Assembly (NCBI GenBank): GCA_963704565.1
Contig: OY969917.1
Location: 3,472,001-3,536,000, forward strand
Direction: 5' to 3'
DNA: 64,000 nt
DNA from: Rhodoblastus sp963704565
GTDB taxonomy: Bacteria; Pseudomonadota; Alphaproteobacteria; Rhizobiales; Beijerinckiaceae
Position numbers and translations under genes: made by a program. Of the stretch, positions 7,287 through 15,562 are shown one piece after another (position 1 is the first letter of the stretch; the number at the start of each line of letters is the position of its first letter). A model generated the notes under the pieces. It had not been told where the DNA came from, did not search any database, and saw nothing but the letters and a program-made list of their open reading frames with translations.

Positions 7287-8094
7287 TCAGGGCGAATCGC
7301 CTTTTCCCGACGCGCCGGCCCGCGGCGCCTCTTCCATAAACTCGATTTGTCCGGGATGGAATGTTTCGATGAGAGGGGAGGCGCCGATCTCCACCACGCC
7401 GCGCGCGCGGACCATGCGGCCGCGCAGGCTTTCTTCGTCGAAGCCGGCGCGTTCGAAGGCGCGCCGGTTGCGCTTGGCGATGACCAGAGCGGCGCCGCGC
7501 CGGCCGGCGAAATTCAGATAAACGCGGCTGTAACCATGGCCGATCGAGCCAATTCGCCCCTCGACAATCGCCAGCGTCCCGTTGCGCGCGGCGAAGGCGG
7601 CGCTATCCTCGCCGGCGAGGACGGCGTAGCCAGGGTCCGCCCAGATTCCCAGTTTCGCGGCGCGCGCCTCGGCCTCGGCGGCCTTGACGCCTTCCGCGCA
7701 CAAGCCGGGATCGGCGCTCGCCATGACGAGACCGGCGGCGACGAGGGTTTCGTCGGCCGATTCCCCGGCGCCTTCCGGAAAGAGCCGCACGGGAACCCTC
7801 CCCCAGCGATCCGCGCCGCCAAGCGGCTGCACGAGCAGCGTTTTTCCTTGCAGCAGGGAGGCAAGCTGGTTGGCGGCGTCTTGCGGCAAGCCGGGTTCGG
7901 CGGGCGTCGCGCGCGGCGGCTCGATGGAAGGGAAGAAAACCACCCGCCCGTCGGCGAGCGCGATGTCGAGCCGCGCATCGACTTTGTCCAGCCGCGCCTT
8001 TTCGCTCGCCGCGTCACCGCCGCAACCGGCCGCGCGCGCCAACCGGCGCGGCGAGCGCGATCAGACAGGCGAAAACGACATGGAAAAAGCGCAT
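7287..8094 (-). pseudogene. Thermonuclease-family (SNase-like) exported protein, frameshifted after the signal peptide
   Basis: The main frame (7287 to ~8042) encodes ~250 residues resembling the SNase-like family: an RLDIALADGRVV strand, DRWGRVPVRLF, an AARAAKLGIW segment and a C-terminal domain with YSRVYLNFAGRRG. It has no ATG. One base out of register, an ATG at 8094 encodes a convincing signal peptide, MRFFHVVFACLIALAAPVGA, which then hits a stop after seven more residues. Joining the two needs a single indel in the GC-repeat around 8025-8045. The disruption is either a real mutation or a sequencing error in that repeat. Catalytic Arg/Glu residues of true nucleases are not clearly conserved. 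Confidence 0.6.
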
Positions 8095-8191
8095 GCGGAC
8101 CGCTGGGGCAAGAATTTCGCAGGATTAGCATGTTTGCGCGCGCCGTGGTTTTTTCGCGCCAAAATTTATGCTAGGCAAAGCCCGCTTCCGC

Positions 8192-8268
<77 letters not shown>

Positions 8269-8361
8269 ATGATTTCAAATGGTTATGTTGGAGTTTCTGC
8301 TCGGCTGAAGCGAAAATTAGCGCACGATAAGCAAAAAGCAGAATTTCGAGGCTTCCAACCA

Positions 8362-9444
8362 ATGAATGACCGGGATGATTTCAGCGGAAAAGTGCGGAGG
8401 GCGGTTGCGGCGCGAGCGGGGTGGCATTGCTCCTTTGCTGGGTGCGGCAAGCTGACGACAGGACCAAGCGAGGAAGGCCCCGACAAGAGCACGAACATTG
8501 GCGAAGCCGCCCACATCTGCGCCGCATCGGGAGGCGGTCGACGCTACGACGAATCGATGACGCCCGACGAGCGTGGCGGAATTGATAATGCGATGTGGCT
8601 TTGCTCCGATCATGCGAAGCTGATCGACCGAGACGAGGTCACCTATACCGCTCAGCAACTACACGCGATGAAACGGGAGCATGAGGCTGCATGCGCTCGG
8701 GCCTTACGCACGGGGAAAAGCGCGGGATTAGCGGCGGGGCTGCTTGCCGTTGGTCCCGATGTCGTCTGCACGGGCGAGCTGACGCAAATCGACGCTATGG
8801 GCTGGACGCTCCGCCTCGGGCATTTCCTGATCGGCGATCTTCACGGGATCATCGCGTATCTCGACGGCTTCGGACAGCAGGATTTTGAGAACAGGTACGT
8901 GCTCAGCAACGAACTTGGCGACGGTCGCGTGCTGAGCGCAGCGCCGACCCTGACCAAACAGGGCGATGGGTACAGCTTGTATTGTCCGGTCGCGCCAGTC
9001 GCGCCTCGGGTCGATGCGCAGGACATCGGAAGCGGGTTTGCTCTGCAACCGGAAACGAACGACCTGTATCTCGACAAGAAGGGCAGTATGGCGCGCGTGT
9101 CAGGTGTCGATTACCTGCCGCAGCGCCTGCGCGAGACACTGTCGATGCAGCGCGGAGAAAGCCCGTTTTCACCAACATTTGGGATGCGCTTTTTTGAATA
9201 TTTCGAGGCGTTTCGCGGATCGCCTTGGTTCGACCTTTTGTTCAAGCTCGATGTAGTGCGCCAAGCGGCCATTCCCTACCGCGATGGCATAACACAACAG
9301 ACGCACACGCCATTGCATTGCGTGACGCGGGTGCGGAACGTCGAGATACTGGCGGACGCGCCCACCAAAAACCGGCTACCGGTTAGGCTCGATTTCGATG
9401 TGCGGGGGATAGGGCGATGGACCCATGATACGAATTCCGAATGA
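8362..9444 (+). CDS. HNH endonuclease-domain protein of unknown role
   Basis: 360 residues from MNDRDDFSGK (an in-frame ATG at 8269 abuts the tRNA and is less likely). The first ~110 residues hold an HNH-like zinc fold: CSFAGCG, then EAAHICAASGGG and NAMWLCSDHAKLID, i.e. paired Cys, an AAHI core His and a C-x2-H end. The remaining ~240 residues match no family I recognise. The base composition is lower in GC than the neighbours and the gene follows the tRNA-Arg, both suggesting transfer. HNH proteins of this layout occur in phage-defence and mobile loci, but no partner gene is visible. Confidence 0.7.
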   Translation: MNDRDDFSGKVRRAVAARAGWHCSFAGCGKLTTGPSEEGPDKSTNIGEAAHICAASGGGRRYDESMTPDERGGIDNAMWLCSDHAKLIDRDEVTYTAQQLHAMKREHEAACARALRTGKSAGLAAGLLAVGPDVVCTGELTQIDAMGWTLRLGHFLIGDLHGIIAYLDGFGQQDFENRYVLSNELGDGRVLSAAPTLTKQGDGYSLYCPVAPVAPRVDAQDIGSGFALQPETNDLYLDKKGSMARVSGVDYLPQRLRETLSMQRGESPFSPTFGMRFFEYFEAFRGSPWFDLLFKLDVVRQAAIPYRDGITQQTHTPLHCVTRVRNVEILADAPTKNRLPVRLDFDVRGIGRWTHDTNSE

Positions 9445-9462
9445 ATCATTCGCAATTCGTAT
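9428..9462. repeat. inverted repeat over the stop of the HNH gene
   Basis: Arms 9428-9443 and 9447-9462 (ATACGAATTCCGAATG / CATTCGCAATTCGTAT) pair at 15 of 16 positions around a 3-base loop. The HNH stop codon TGA lies within it. It could end transcription but has no T-run. Confidence 0.7.
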
Positions 9463-9468
9463 TCCGCT

Positions 9469-9508
9469 GGCGCGAAAATCCGCCCGCGACTTAGAGGATT
9501 TTCGCGCC
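9469..9508. repeat. inverted repeat with 13-bp perfect arms
   Basis: GGCGCGAAAATCC at 9469-9481 and its exact complement GGATTTTCGCGCC at 9496-9508 enclose a 14-base loop. It is the second of three adjacent palindromes. Confidence 0.75.
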
Positions 9509-9513
9509 ATGGC

Positions 9514-9547
9514 GTTTCCGCGGATTGCGCAGCAATCTTGCGGAAAC
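9514..9547. repeat. imperfect inverted repeat
   Basis: GTTTCCGC...ATTGC and GCAAT...GCGGAAAC form a long near-perfect hairpin around GCA. It is the third member of the palindrome cluster after the HNH gene. From its end to 9725 I see no gene or further structure. Confidence 0.65.
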
Positions 9548-9725
9548 CGTATGACGTAGCGGTTTACGTGCCCACGGCTGAGCAAATGGCCAAGATAGCG
9601 AAGAGGTCAACCGATTTAACGTGGCTTACGCAATCCTTGAAAAGCATTTGATGCTCAAACCAAGCCCTGCCCACCAGCTTGGCCCAACGCGGACCCCGAT
9701 GCCTCGAGGTGCTCGCGAGGAGACC

Positions 9726-10108
9726 TCATTTAGGCTTCGTGAACTTCGGCGATCGATTGTAGCCAATCGCCGGATCATTTGATCTGAATTGCCGAATCAA
9801 CTCGATTTCCTTCGCCGTGACCTCAGCGCGGGTGGCTGTCTCCGATTCCCAGATTATCTCCCGGCGAACGGTGAAGTCCCGGTAATCCTCCAGCGTGAAA
9901 TCCGCTGCGAGGGCCTTCCGACTTGGGCTGCCGAAATATCGCATGCTGCTGACGCGGTCTTGGCCAATGTAGATTTTCCCGTTCGGGCAGGTGACCTTGT
10001 AGATAACCTTCAGAAGCCCTTCTAAGTGCGCGAACGGGGTCTTGGGAGAAATCGGGTCACCACATCGTAATCCATCGCCTCGCGCGGTTCGATTTGAGCT
10101 TCGCTCAT
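9726..10108 (-). pseudogene. GIY-YIG nuclease, disrupted by a single-base frameshift
   Basis: The downstream frame reads LLKVIYKVTCPNGKIYIGQD, a clear GIY-YIG motif (IYK...KIYIGQ), then RVSSMRYFGSPS and a C-terminal EIELIRQF helix, ending at 9726. The frame has no start upstream of this motif; the first ATG (9944) would remove it. One base out of phase, an ATG at 10108 encodes MSEAQIEPREAMDYDVVTRFLP and stops soon after. Adding one C to the CCC run near 10047 would give ...VVTRFLPKTPFAHLEGLLKV, a smooth join. The gene is therefore probably a recently inactivated nuclease of a mobile element. Confidence 0.65.
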
Positions 10109-10243
10109 TTTTCTCTCCAGCCGCGAGCTATTTTTTTTATGTATTATGCGCTGCGATACGCGCATCTCATACCGCGCTGCCGAATTCTGTCCATGCGCTA
10201 TATCAGGACGAAGTCCGAGTTTTCGCCCGCGCGGCGGCCAGAG

Positions 10244-11194
10244 TCAGGCCAACGCGCCGAAACAAATAAGCAAAGCGAAGAAAGCTTGAACTTGCGCGGT
10301 CCGGGCCAGAATGGCGTTGAATCTCGGCCCCGGCGGCTCTCGCGGAAAACGCGCGACCAAGGCTGCCGAAAAAGGCGCGGCGGCCAGCGCCGTCCAGACG
10401 GGGCGGCCTGGAAGCAGAAGGGCCATGGGGATCAGCAGCAGGTACGGCGCCAGCATCAGCAGGGCATAGGCTCCGCCCGTCGCCCGCGGCCCAAGGACGA
10501 TGGCGAGCGTGCGCCGACCATTGCGCGCGTCTTCCGCGCGGTCGCGATGGTTGTTGACCAGAAGGACGGCGGCGGCGAACAGGCCGAGCGCCGCGCCGGC
10601 GACGAGGGCGGCGGGATCGAACCGGCCGATCGCGAGCCAATAGGCGCCGCAAACGGCGAACAGGCCGAAAAAGGCGAAGACGAACAGCTCGCCGAAAGGC
10701 GAGGCGGCGATCGGGCGCGGGCCGCTCGAATAAAGCCAGCCGCAAAAGATGGACAACGCGCCGCCGACCAGAATCGGCCAGCCGCCCACAAGTACGAGAT
10801 AGAGCCCGCAAACCGCTGCGCCGGCGAAGCACAATTTGGCGCCGTTCTCGACGGTGGCGGCGTCGATCAGCCCCTCGGCGCAGACCCTTTGCGGACCGAC
10901 GCGCCCTCGACCGTCGGCGCCCCGCAAAAAATCGGCGGCGTCATTGTGCAGATTGGTGGCGATCTGGATCAGGGCCGAGGCCAGAGCGGCGATGAGGACC
11001 GGGCCCCAGCGCAAATCGCCCGCTGCGGCGAAGGCCAGGGCCGCCGCCACGGCGACCGGCGCCAGCGAGAGGCTCAGGGTGCGCGGTCGCGACGCAATAA
11101 GCCAGATTGTGGCCGATCCTGGAGTTGGAGCCGCCTTTGCTTCGACCATCGCCCGTTCCCGTCCACGAACCGCCGGGAGCAGCGAGTCGTTCAT
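10244..11194 (-). CDS. menA: 1,4-dihydroxy-2-naphthoate polyprenyltransferase (MenA)
   Basis: 316 residues (a later ATG at 11149, MVEAKAAPTPG, is an alternative start). It is a UbiA-superfamily membrane prenyltransferase with ~8-9 hydrophobic segments. The first Asp-rich motif is NLHNDAADFLRGAD and the second NNHRDRAEDARNGRRTLA, a combination characteristic of MenA. ASRPRTLSLSLAP at the N-terminus is also typical. It attaches the isoprenoid tail to 1,4-dihydroxy-2-naphthoate in menaquinone synthesis. It lies downstream of the dead permease gene and separate from menFDBC, but within 7 kb of all other men genes. Confidence 0.93.
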   Translation of the reverse strand: MNDSLLPAVRGRERAMVEAKAAPTPGSATIWLIASRPRTLSLSLAPVAVAAALAFAAAGDLRWGPVLIAALASALIQIATNLHNDAADFLRGADGRGRVGPQRVCAEGLIDAATVENGAKLCFAGAAVCGLYLVLVGGWPILVGGALSIFCGWLYSSGPRPIAASPFGELFVFAFFGLFAVCGAYWLAIGRFDPAALVAGAALGLFAAAVLLVNNHRDRAEDARNGRRTLAIVLGPRATGGAYALLMLAPYLLLIPMALLLPGRPVWTALAAAPFSAALVARFPREPPGPRFNAILARTAQVQAFFALLICFGALA

Positions 11195-11321
11195 TTTTTT
11201 TAAGCGCCGGAACGCGAGAAGTCATGCCCGCCCTGCGAGGGCGGCGCGCGCCGCGGCTTGCGCTCCGGAATTTTCCCGCTTGCAAGCACGCAAGTGAGGG
11301 CGCGCCCATGCCTGCGGGCGA

Positions 11322-12238
11322 TCAGTCGACCGACGCGCTGGCCGCCAGCCGGTCATAGGCCTTGGCCTTGTAAATCGAAGCAGAGACGATCCAAGCCAAA
11401 GCGAAAAGGCCTATGACGACAAAGCCGAAATTGGTGAGACTGTCGTTCAGCCGCGCGATGACGGTCCAGGCGCCGCCTTGAAGACTCAGCTTGTCGGCGA
11501 TCAGCCCGAGGGCCTCGACGCCGCCGATGAAGAGCGCGATGACGACTGAAGTCGCGGTAATCGTCAGATTGCACCAGAGCTTGCGGATCGGATTGACGAA
11601 AGCCCAGCCTTACGCTCCGACCATCATCGCGCTGTCCGCCGTGTCGACCAGCGCCATGCCCGCCGTGAACAGCGCGGGAAAGACCAGGGTCTGCCACGGC
11701 GACATGCCTTTGGCCGCTTCGGCGGCGGAAATGCTCAAAAGGCCGATTTCGGTCGCGGTGTCGAAGCCGAGGCCGAACAGGAAGCCGAGCGGATACATGC
11801 GCCAGGCCTTGGAGACGACTCCGAAGAGCGGCCGGAACAGCCGCGCCAGAAAGCCGCGCCCCGAAAGCAGAATGTCGAGACTTTCATGATCGAAATCGCC
11901 GCCGCGGCGAAGGCGAGCAGGACGGTGGCGACGACCACCACCGTCGAATGGCCGAGGGAGAAGAACAGGCCGGCCGTGCGCGGCTTTTCCCCTTGCTGCA
12001 TCAATTTGCGCACGGCATTGTCGATCGCCGCAATAGGGTCGGCGTCGACCGCATGGCGCAGGCCGAACACCCAGGCGAGCAAGGCCGCGCCGAGGACGGC
12101 GGGACGGTCGGAGAACAAGGCGAAGGCCCAAGCCCAGGCCAGGGCGTTGGCGCCGGCGAGCGCGGCGAAAAGGGCGACGGTCCAGGCGTCGAGAAATCGT
12201 CTCTCCGCCAGCAGCGCGGCAGCTGTGGCCTGGCTCAT
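11322..12238 (-). pseudogene. Nickel/cobalt permease (NiCoT, HoxN/NixA family), decayed
   Basis: The N-terminal ~115 codons from 12238 give intact NiCoT sequence including the metal-selecting GLRHAVDADPIAAIDN helix and FFSLGHSTVVV. Compared with the intact paralogue at 51709-52788, ~50 codons are then missing and the frame changes near 11885. The sequence resumes with ILLSGRGFLARLFRPLF and continues through LGFDTATEIG to MMVGA, where TAA (11610-11612) replaces the tyrosine codon of the paralogue's GAYGWAF. The rest, VNPIRKLW...AKAYDRLAAS, stays readable to 11322. Two independent lesions mean a true pseudogene. Confidence 0.9.
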
Positions 12239-12241
12239 CGC

Positions 12242-12361
12242 TTACGAGCCGTTCTTTCGGCGCGGCTTCTTCACGTCGCGGCAGGTGTCGCAGGATTTGT
12301 CTTGCGGCGTGAACAAGTTAAATTCACATCCTCCACAACGCTTAACAATGATGCAGATCAC
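12242..12361 (-). CDS. possible 39-residue CxxC mini-protein (uncertain)
   Basis: A GTG-started frame ends three bases before the start of the permease pseudogene. The product is basic at the C-terminus and has two Cys pairs, KRCGGCEFN and KSCDTCRDV, arranged like a small zinc ribbon. It overlaps the divergent menE promoter region, and no homologue is known to me. It may be a chance frame. Confidence 0.25.
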   Translation of the reverse strand: MICIIVKRCGGCEFNLFTPQDKSCDTCRDVKKPRRKNGS

Positions 12362-12380
12362 GCGCGGGCGACAAGCGAGA

Positions 12381-13745
12381 ATGACGATGGATGAGCAAGC
12401 GCCCGCGCAAAGCATTTTCCGGCGCGCCGGTGGCGCGGCGAACATGCTGCGGCGCGCGGGGGCGCGGCGCGGCCGGCCGGTCGTCGCCGTCGCCGCCTCG
12501 TCCGAGGCGCTGGCGATCGCCGCGCACGCGGCCTTCCACCTCGGATCTCCCTTCTTTCCGCTCGATCCCGCCTTGCCATCGTCGATCCGCGACGATCTCA
12601 TCGCGCAAATCGGCGAATGCCTGATCGTCGGGGACGACGGAGCGGTGTCGACCGAAGCGCTTCTTTCGGCCCCGCTCGGCGAGGCGCTTGCCCTGACGCC
12701 GCCGCAAGGCCCGGCCCTGTTGATCGCCACCAGCGGCTCGTCGGGGCGGCCGAAAATCGCGACCCTGACAGGCGCCAATCTCGCCGCCGCCGCCGCCGCT
12801 TCCGCCACAATCACGCCGCTTCGCGCCGGCGACCGCTGGCTCGCCTGCCTACCGCTCTTTCATATCGGCGGCTTCTCCATCCTGTCGCGTTGCGCGTTGG
12901 CTGGCGCCGAGGCCGTCCTGCATCAGGGTTTCGACCCCGAGCGTGTCTTCCGCGTCCTGGCGCGGGAGAGGATCAGCCACGTCTCGCTGACGCCGACCAT
13001 GCTGGCGCAATTGCTGTCCCTGCGCCATCCGGCGCCAAAAACGCTCCGCCACGCCCTGGTCGGCGGCGCTTCCCTGTCCGCCGATCTGGCGCGAGAAGCG
13101 GCCCAAGAAGGCTGGCCGGTCCAGCCGACCTACGGCATGAGCGAGACAGCCTCGCAACTGGCGACCCTGCCGCGCCTGCCGCGCGACTGGCGGTCCGGTC
13201 AAGTCGGCAGGCCGCTCGGCGGCGCCGAAGTCGCGCCGGACGGGGAACGAGGGCTGAAAATCCGCAGCCCAATGGTGATGCAGGGCTACGCCAATCCAGA
13301 ACTCGCGCCCGGCGACGGGCTGGTCGACGGATGGTTCGTCGCCAGCGATCTCGCCGAGATCACGCCGGAGGGCGAACTCGTCATTCTCGGTCGCCGCGAC
13401 GACGTCATCGTCACCGGCGGAAAGAAGGTCCACCCGGCGAGCGTCGAGAATCTGCTCAGCCTCTGTCCCGGCGTCGACGCCGTGGCCGTGGCCGGCCGCC
13501 CCGACCGCCTGTGGGGCGAAATCGTCATCGCCATTTTCGCCGGCTCCGCGACGCGCGAAGACGTCCTCGACTGGTGCCGCCGCCATATCGCCGGAGCGCG
13601 CCGGCCGCGCGCGGCGATCAGGGTGGACCGGATTCCGCAGCTCGGCAGCGGCAAGCCCGACCGCTCAGCCCTGCGCAAACTGGCCGCAGGGAGCGATTCC
13701 GAGGCCGGGACCGTCCGGCAAAATCAGCTTTCCCGCCTGGATTAG
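12381..13745 (+). CDS. menE: o-succinylbenzoate--CoA ligase (MenE)
   Basis: 454 residues from MTMDEQAPAQ. It belongs to the ANL adenylate-forming superfamily and activates o-succinylbenzoate with ATP and CoA. Core motifs are ATSGSSGRPK (P-loop, ~residue 117), the YGMSETASQ motif (~250), DGWFVASDLAEI (A8 region) and a terminal GSGKPDRSAL carrying the catalytic Lys. Between P-loop and YGMSE the LPLFHIGGFSI block is typical of MenE. The frame is open far upstream but that part is the antisense of the permease pseudogene. The gene faces menFDBC, and its 3' end overlaps menC by 81 bases. Confidence 0.92.
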   Translation: MTMDEQAPAQSIFRRAGGAANMLRRAGARRGRPVVAVAASSEALAIAAHAAFHLGSPFFPLDPALPSSIRDDLIAQIGECLIVGDDGAVSTEALLSAPLGEALALTPPQGPALLIATSGSSGRPKIATLTGANLAAAAAASATITPLRAGDRWLACLPLFHIGGFSILSRCALAGAEAVLHQGFDPERVFRVLARERISHVSLTPTMLAQLLSLRHPAPKTLRHALVGGASLSADLAREAAQEGWPVQPTYGMSETASQLATLPRLPRDWRSGQVGRPLGGAEVAPDGERGLKIRSPMVMQGYANPELAPGDGLVDGWFVASDLAEITPEGELVILGRRDDVIVTGGKKVHPASVENLLSLCPGVDAVAVAGRPDRLWGEIVIAIFAGSATREDVLDWCRRHIAGARRPRAAIRVDRIPQLGSGKPDRSALRKLAAGSDSEAGTVRQNQLSRLD

Positions 13746-14723
13746 CAGCGGCGGCGCGACATCTTCGGCGAGCCATGCGCCCGTCGCCAGGCCATGCGCC
13801 TGGGTTCCGCCGATCGCCGCGGCGAGTTGCGCGGCGGCGCCGACGCCGATGGCCGAATCCACCACCGAGGTGATCACGACCTCCATCCCGACGGCCGCCG
13901 CGCGTCGCGCCAGCCGCAAAGTCCGCGAAATGCCGCCGATCCTCGCGGGCTTCAGGACCACGCGCCGCACCGCTCCCTCCGAGAAAATTTTCTCGACGCC
14001 GAGTTCGAACAGGGATTCGTCGACCGCCAGCGCGAAAGGGACATCCCCTTGCAGCCGACGCAGGCCGGCAAGCGTTGGATGCGCCAACGGCTCTTCGACG
14101 CCGTCGATCGGCAGATCGGAGACGGCGGCGAAGAATCTTCGCGCCTCGCTCTCGCTCCAGGCGCGATTAGCGTCGAGGCGCAGGCGCATGGGCCCGGCGC
14201 GTTCGGCCAGAAGACGCAACAGACGCGCCTCGTCGGCGAAGGGGCGAACGCCAACCTTGATCTTCGCGAAGCGGAAATTTTCCGCTCGCGCGGCCTCGGC
14301 GCGGGCGACACAGGTCTCGTCGAGCGGCCCCAGCGCCGCGTTGACGGCCACTTCATCGACAGCCTCGCCGTTGAGACCGCGCCGCAACGGAATGCCGCGG
14401 GCCCGACAGGAAAGATCCAGAAGCGCGGTTTCCGCCGCCCAGCGGGCTTCCGCGTCGGCGATTTCGTCCAGTCGCGCGATGGCGGCGTCCAGATCCAGGT
14501 CGCGCAAAAAGCCCGCAGCCTGTTCGAGCGCGGCGAAGGCGCGGGCATGGCCGGCCTCGCCCGAACTCGGCAGCGGCGCGCAATCGCCCCAGCCGATCCG
14601 GCCCGTCTCGTCCTCGACGCCGATCAGCAGGCCGCGGCGCAAGGCGAGCGTCGCCGACGCCGCGCGCCAGGGCCTTTTCAGGGCGAGCGCATAGGGGCGC
14701 AAGACGACGCTTGCGAGGCGCAA
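13665..14723 (-). CDS. menC: o-succinylbenzoate synthase (MenC)
   Basis: 352 residues of the enolase superfamily (MLE-like capping domain then TIM barrel). The KIKVG motif with catalytic lysines (~residue 160), RLDANRAW, GVEEPL and VVLKPARIGG metal/acid-base blocks are visible. It dehydrates SHCHC to o-succinylbenzoate. The start is TTG at 14723, one base after the menB stop, so the genes are translationally linked. The last 27 codons overlap the end of the convergent menE. Confidence 0.9.
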   Translation of the reverse strand: MRLASVVLRPYALALKRPWRAASATLALRRGLLIGVEDETGRIGWGDCAPLPSSGEAGHARAFAALEQAAGFLRDLDLDAAIARLDEIADAEARWAAETALLDLSCRARGIPLRRGLNGEAVDEVAVNAALGPLDETCVARAEAARAENFRFAKIKVGVRPFADEARLLRLLAERAGPMRLRLDANRAWSESEARRFFAAVSDLPIDGVEEPLAHPTLAGLRRLQGDVPFALAVDESLFELGVEKIFSEGAVRRVVLKPARIGGISRTLRLARRAAAVGMEVVITSVVDSAIGVGAAAQLAAAIGGTQAHGLATGAWLAEDVAPPLLIQAGKLILPDGPGLGIAPCGQFAQG

Positions 14724-14724
14724 G

Positions 14725-15561
14725 TCAGGGACGCCTGGGAAAACGGCTGAAATCCGGGGCGCGCTTTTCGAGAAAGGCGTCGCGTCCCTCCTGGCCTTCC
14801 TCGGTCATGTAGAAGAGGGCGGTGGCCTCGCCAGCCAGTTGCTGCGCGCCCGCCAGCCCGTCAGTGTCGGCGTTGAAGCCCGCCTTCAGCACCCGCAAGG
14901 CGGTGGGCGACAGGCGTAGCATTTCGCGGCACCAGCTGATTGTTTCTTCCTCCAAGCACTCCAGTGGCACGACCGTATTGACCAGGCCCATTTCCAGCGC
15001 CTGAGCGGCGTCATATTGACGGCACAGGAACCAGATTTCCTTGGCCTTTTTGGTTCCCACCGCCCGCGCCATCAAGCCGGCGCCGAAACCGGCGTCGAAA
15101 CTGCCGACTTTCGGCCCCGTCTGACCGAAACGCGCGTTGTCGGCGGCGATGGTCAGGTCGCAGACGAGATGAAGCACATTGCCGCCGCCGATGGCCCAGC
15201 CCGCGACCATGGCCACCACCGGCTTCGGCAGGGTGCGGATCATTCTTTGCAGATCGAGCGCGTTGAGATGATTGACCCCGGCGGCGTCGCGATAGCCGCC
15301 GGCGTCGCCGCGCACCTTCTGGTCGCCGCCCGAACAGAAGGCTTCCTTTCCAGCGCCGGTGAGGATCACCACGCCGATGTCCGCGTCCGTCCGCGCCATC
15401 TGCAGCGCCGTCATGATCTCGTCGAGGGTCTCGGGGCGAAAGGCGTTGCGCCGATGCGGGCGGTTGATGGTGATCCGCGCGACGCCTTCCGCCTTGTCGT
15501 AAAGAATGTCCTCAAAGGCGGCGCCGGAGGCTGGACGCCAGTCGATGGTTGATGCGCTCAA
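14725..15561 (-). CDS. menB: 1,4-dihydroxy-2-naphthoyl-CoA synthase (MenB)
   Basis: 278 residues from a TTG at 15561 (LSASTIDWRP), preceded by GGAG and one base after the menD stop. The crotonase-fold protein has CSGGDQKVRG (oxyanion loop), the AGWAIGGGNVLHLVCDL block and GPKVGSFDAGFG, all diagnostic of MenB among crotonases. It forms the naphthalene ring from o-succinylbenzoyl-CoA. A longer frame to 15627 would lie inside menD and is rejected. Confidence 0.94.
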   Translation of the reverse strand: MSASTIDWRPASGAAFEDILYDKAEGVARITINRPHRRNAFRPETLDEIMTALQMARTDADIGVVILTGAGKEAFCSGGDQKVRGDAGGYRDAAGVNHLNALDLQRMIRTLPKPVVAMVAGWAIGGGNVLHLVCDLTIAADNARFGQTGPKVGSFDAGFGAGLMARAVGTKKAKEIWFLCRQYDAAQALEMGLVNTVVPLECLEEETISWCREMLRLSPTALRVLKAGFNADTDGLAGAQQLAGEATALFYMTEEGQEGRDAFLEKRAPDFSRFPRRP

Positions 15562-15562
15562 G

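Noticed and set aside
5651..7339. 562-codon plus-strand frame opposite the M48 protease
   Set aside because: Composition typical of antisense GC-rich frames; the minus strand has HEIAH and a lipobox.
8269..8361. In-frame upstream ATG of the HNH gene directly at the tRNA end
   Set aside because: It touches the tRNA 3' end and has no ribosome site; the ATG at 8362 is more plausible.
10094..11203. 369-codon plus-strand frame opposite menA
   Set aside because: Low-complexity Arg/Gly/Gln sequence; menA motifs are on the other strand.
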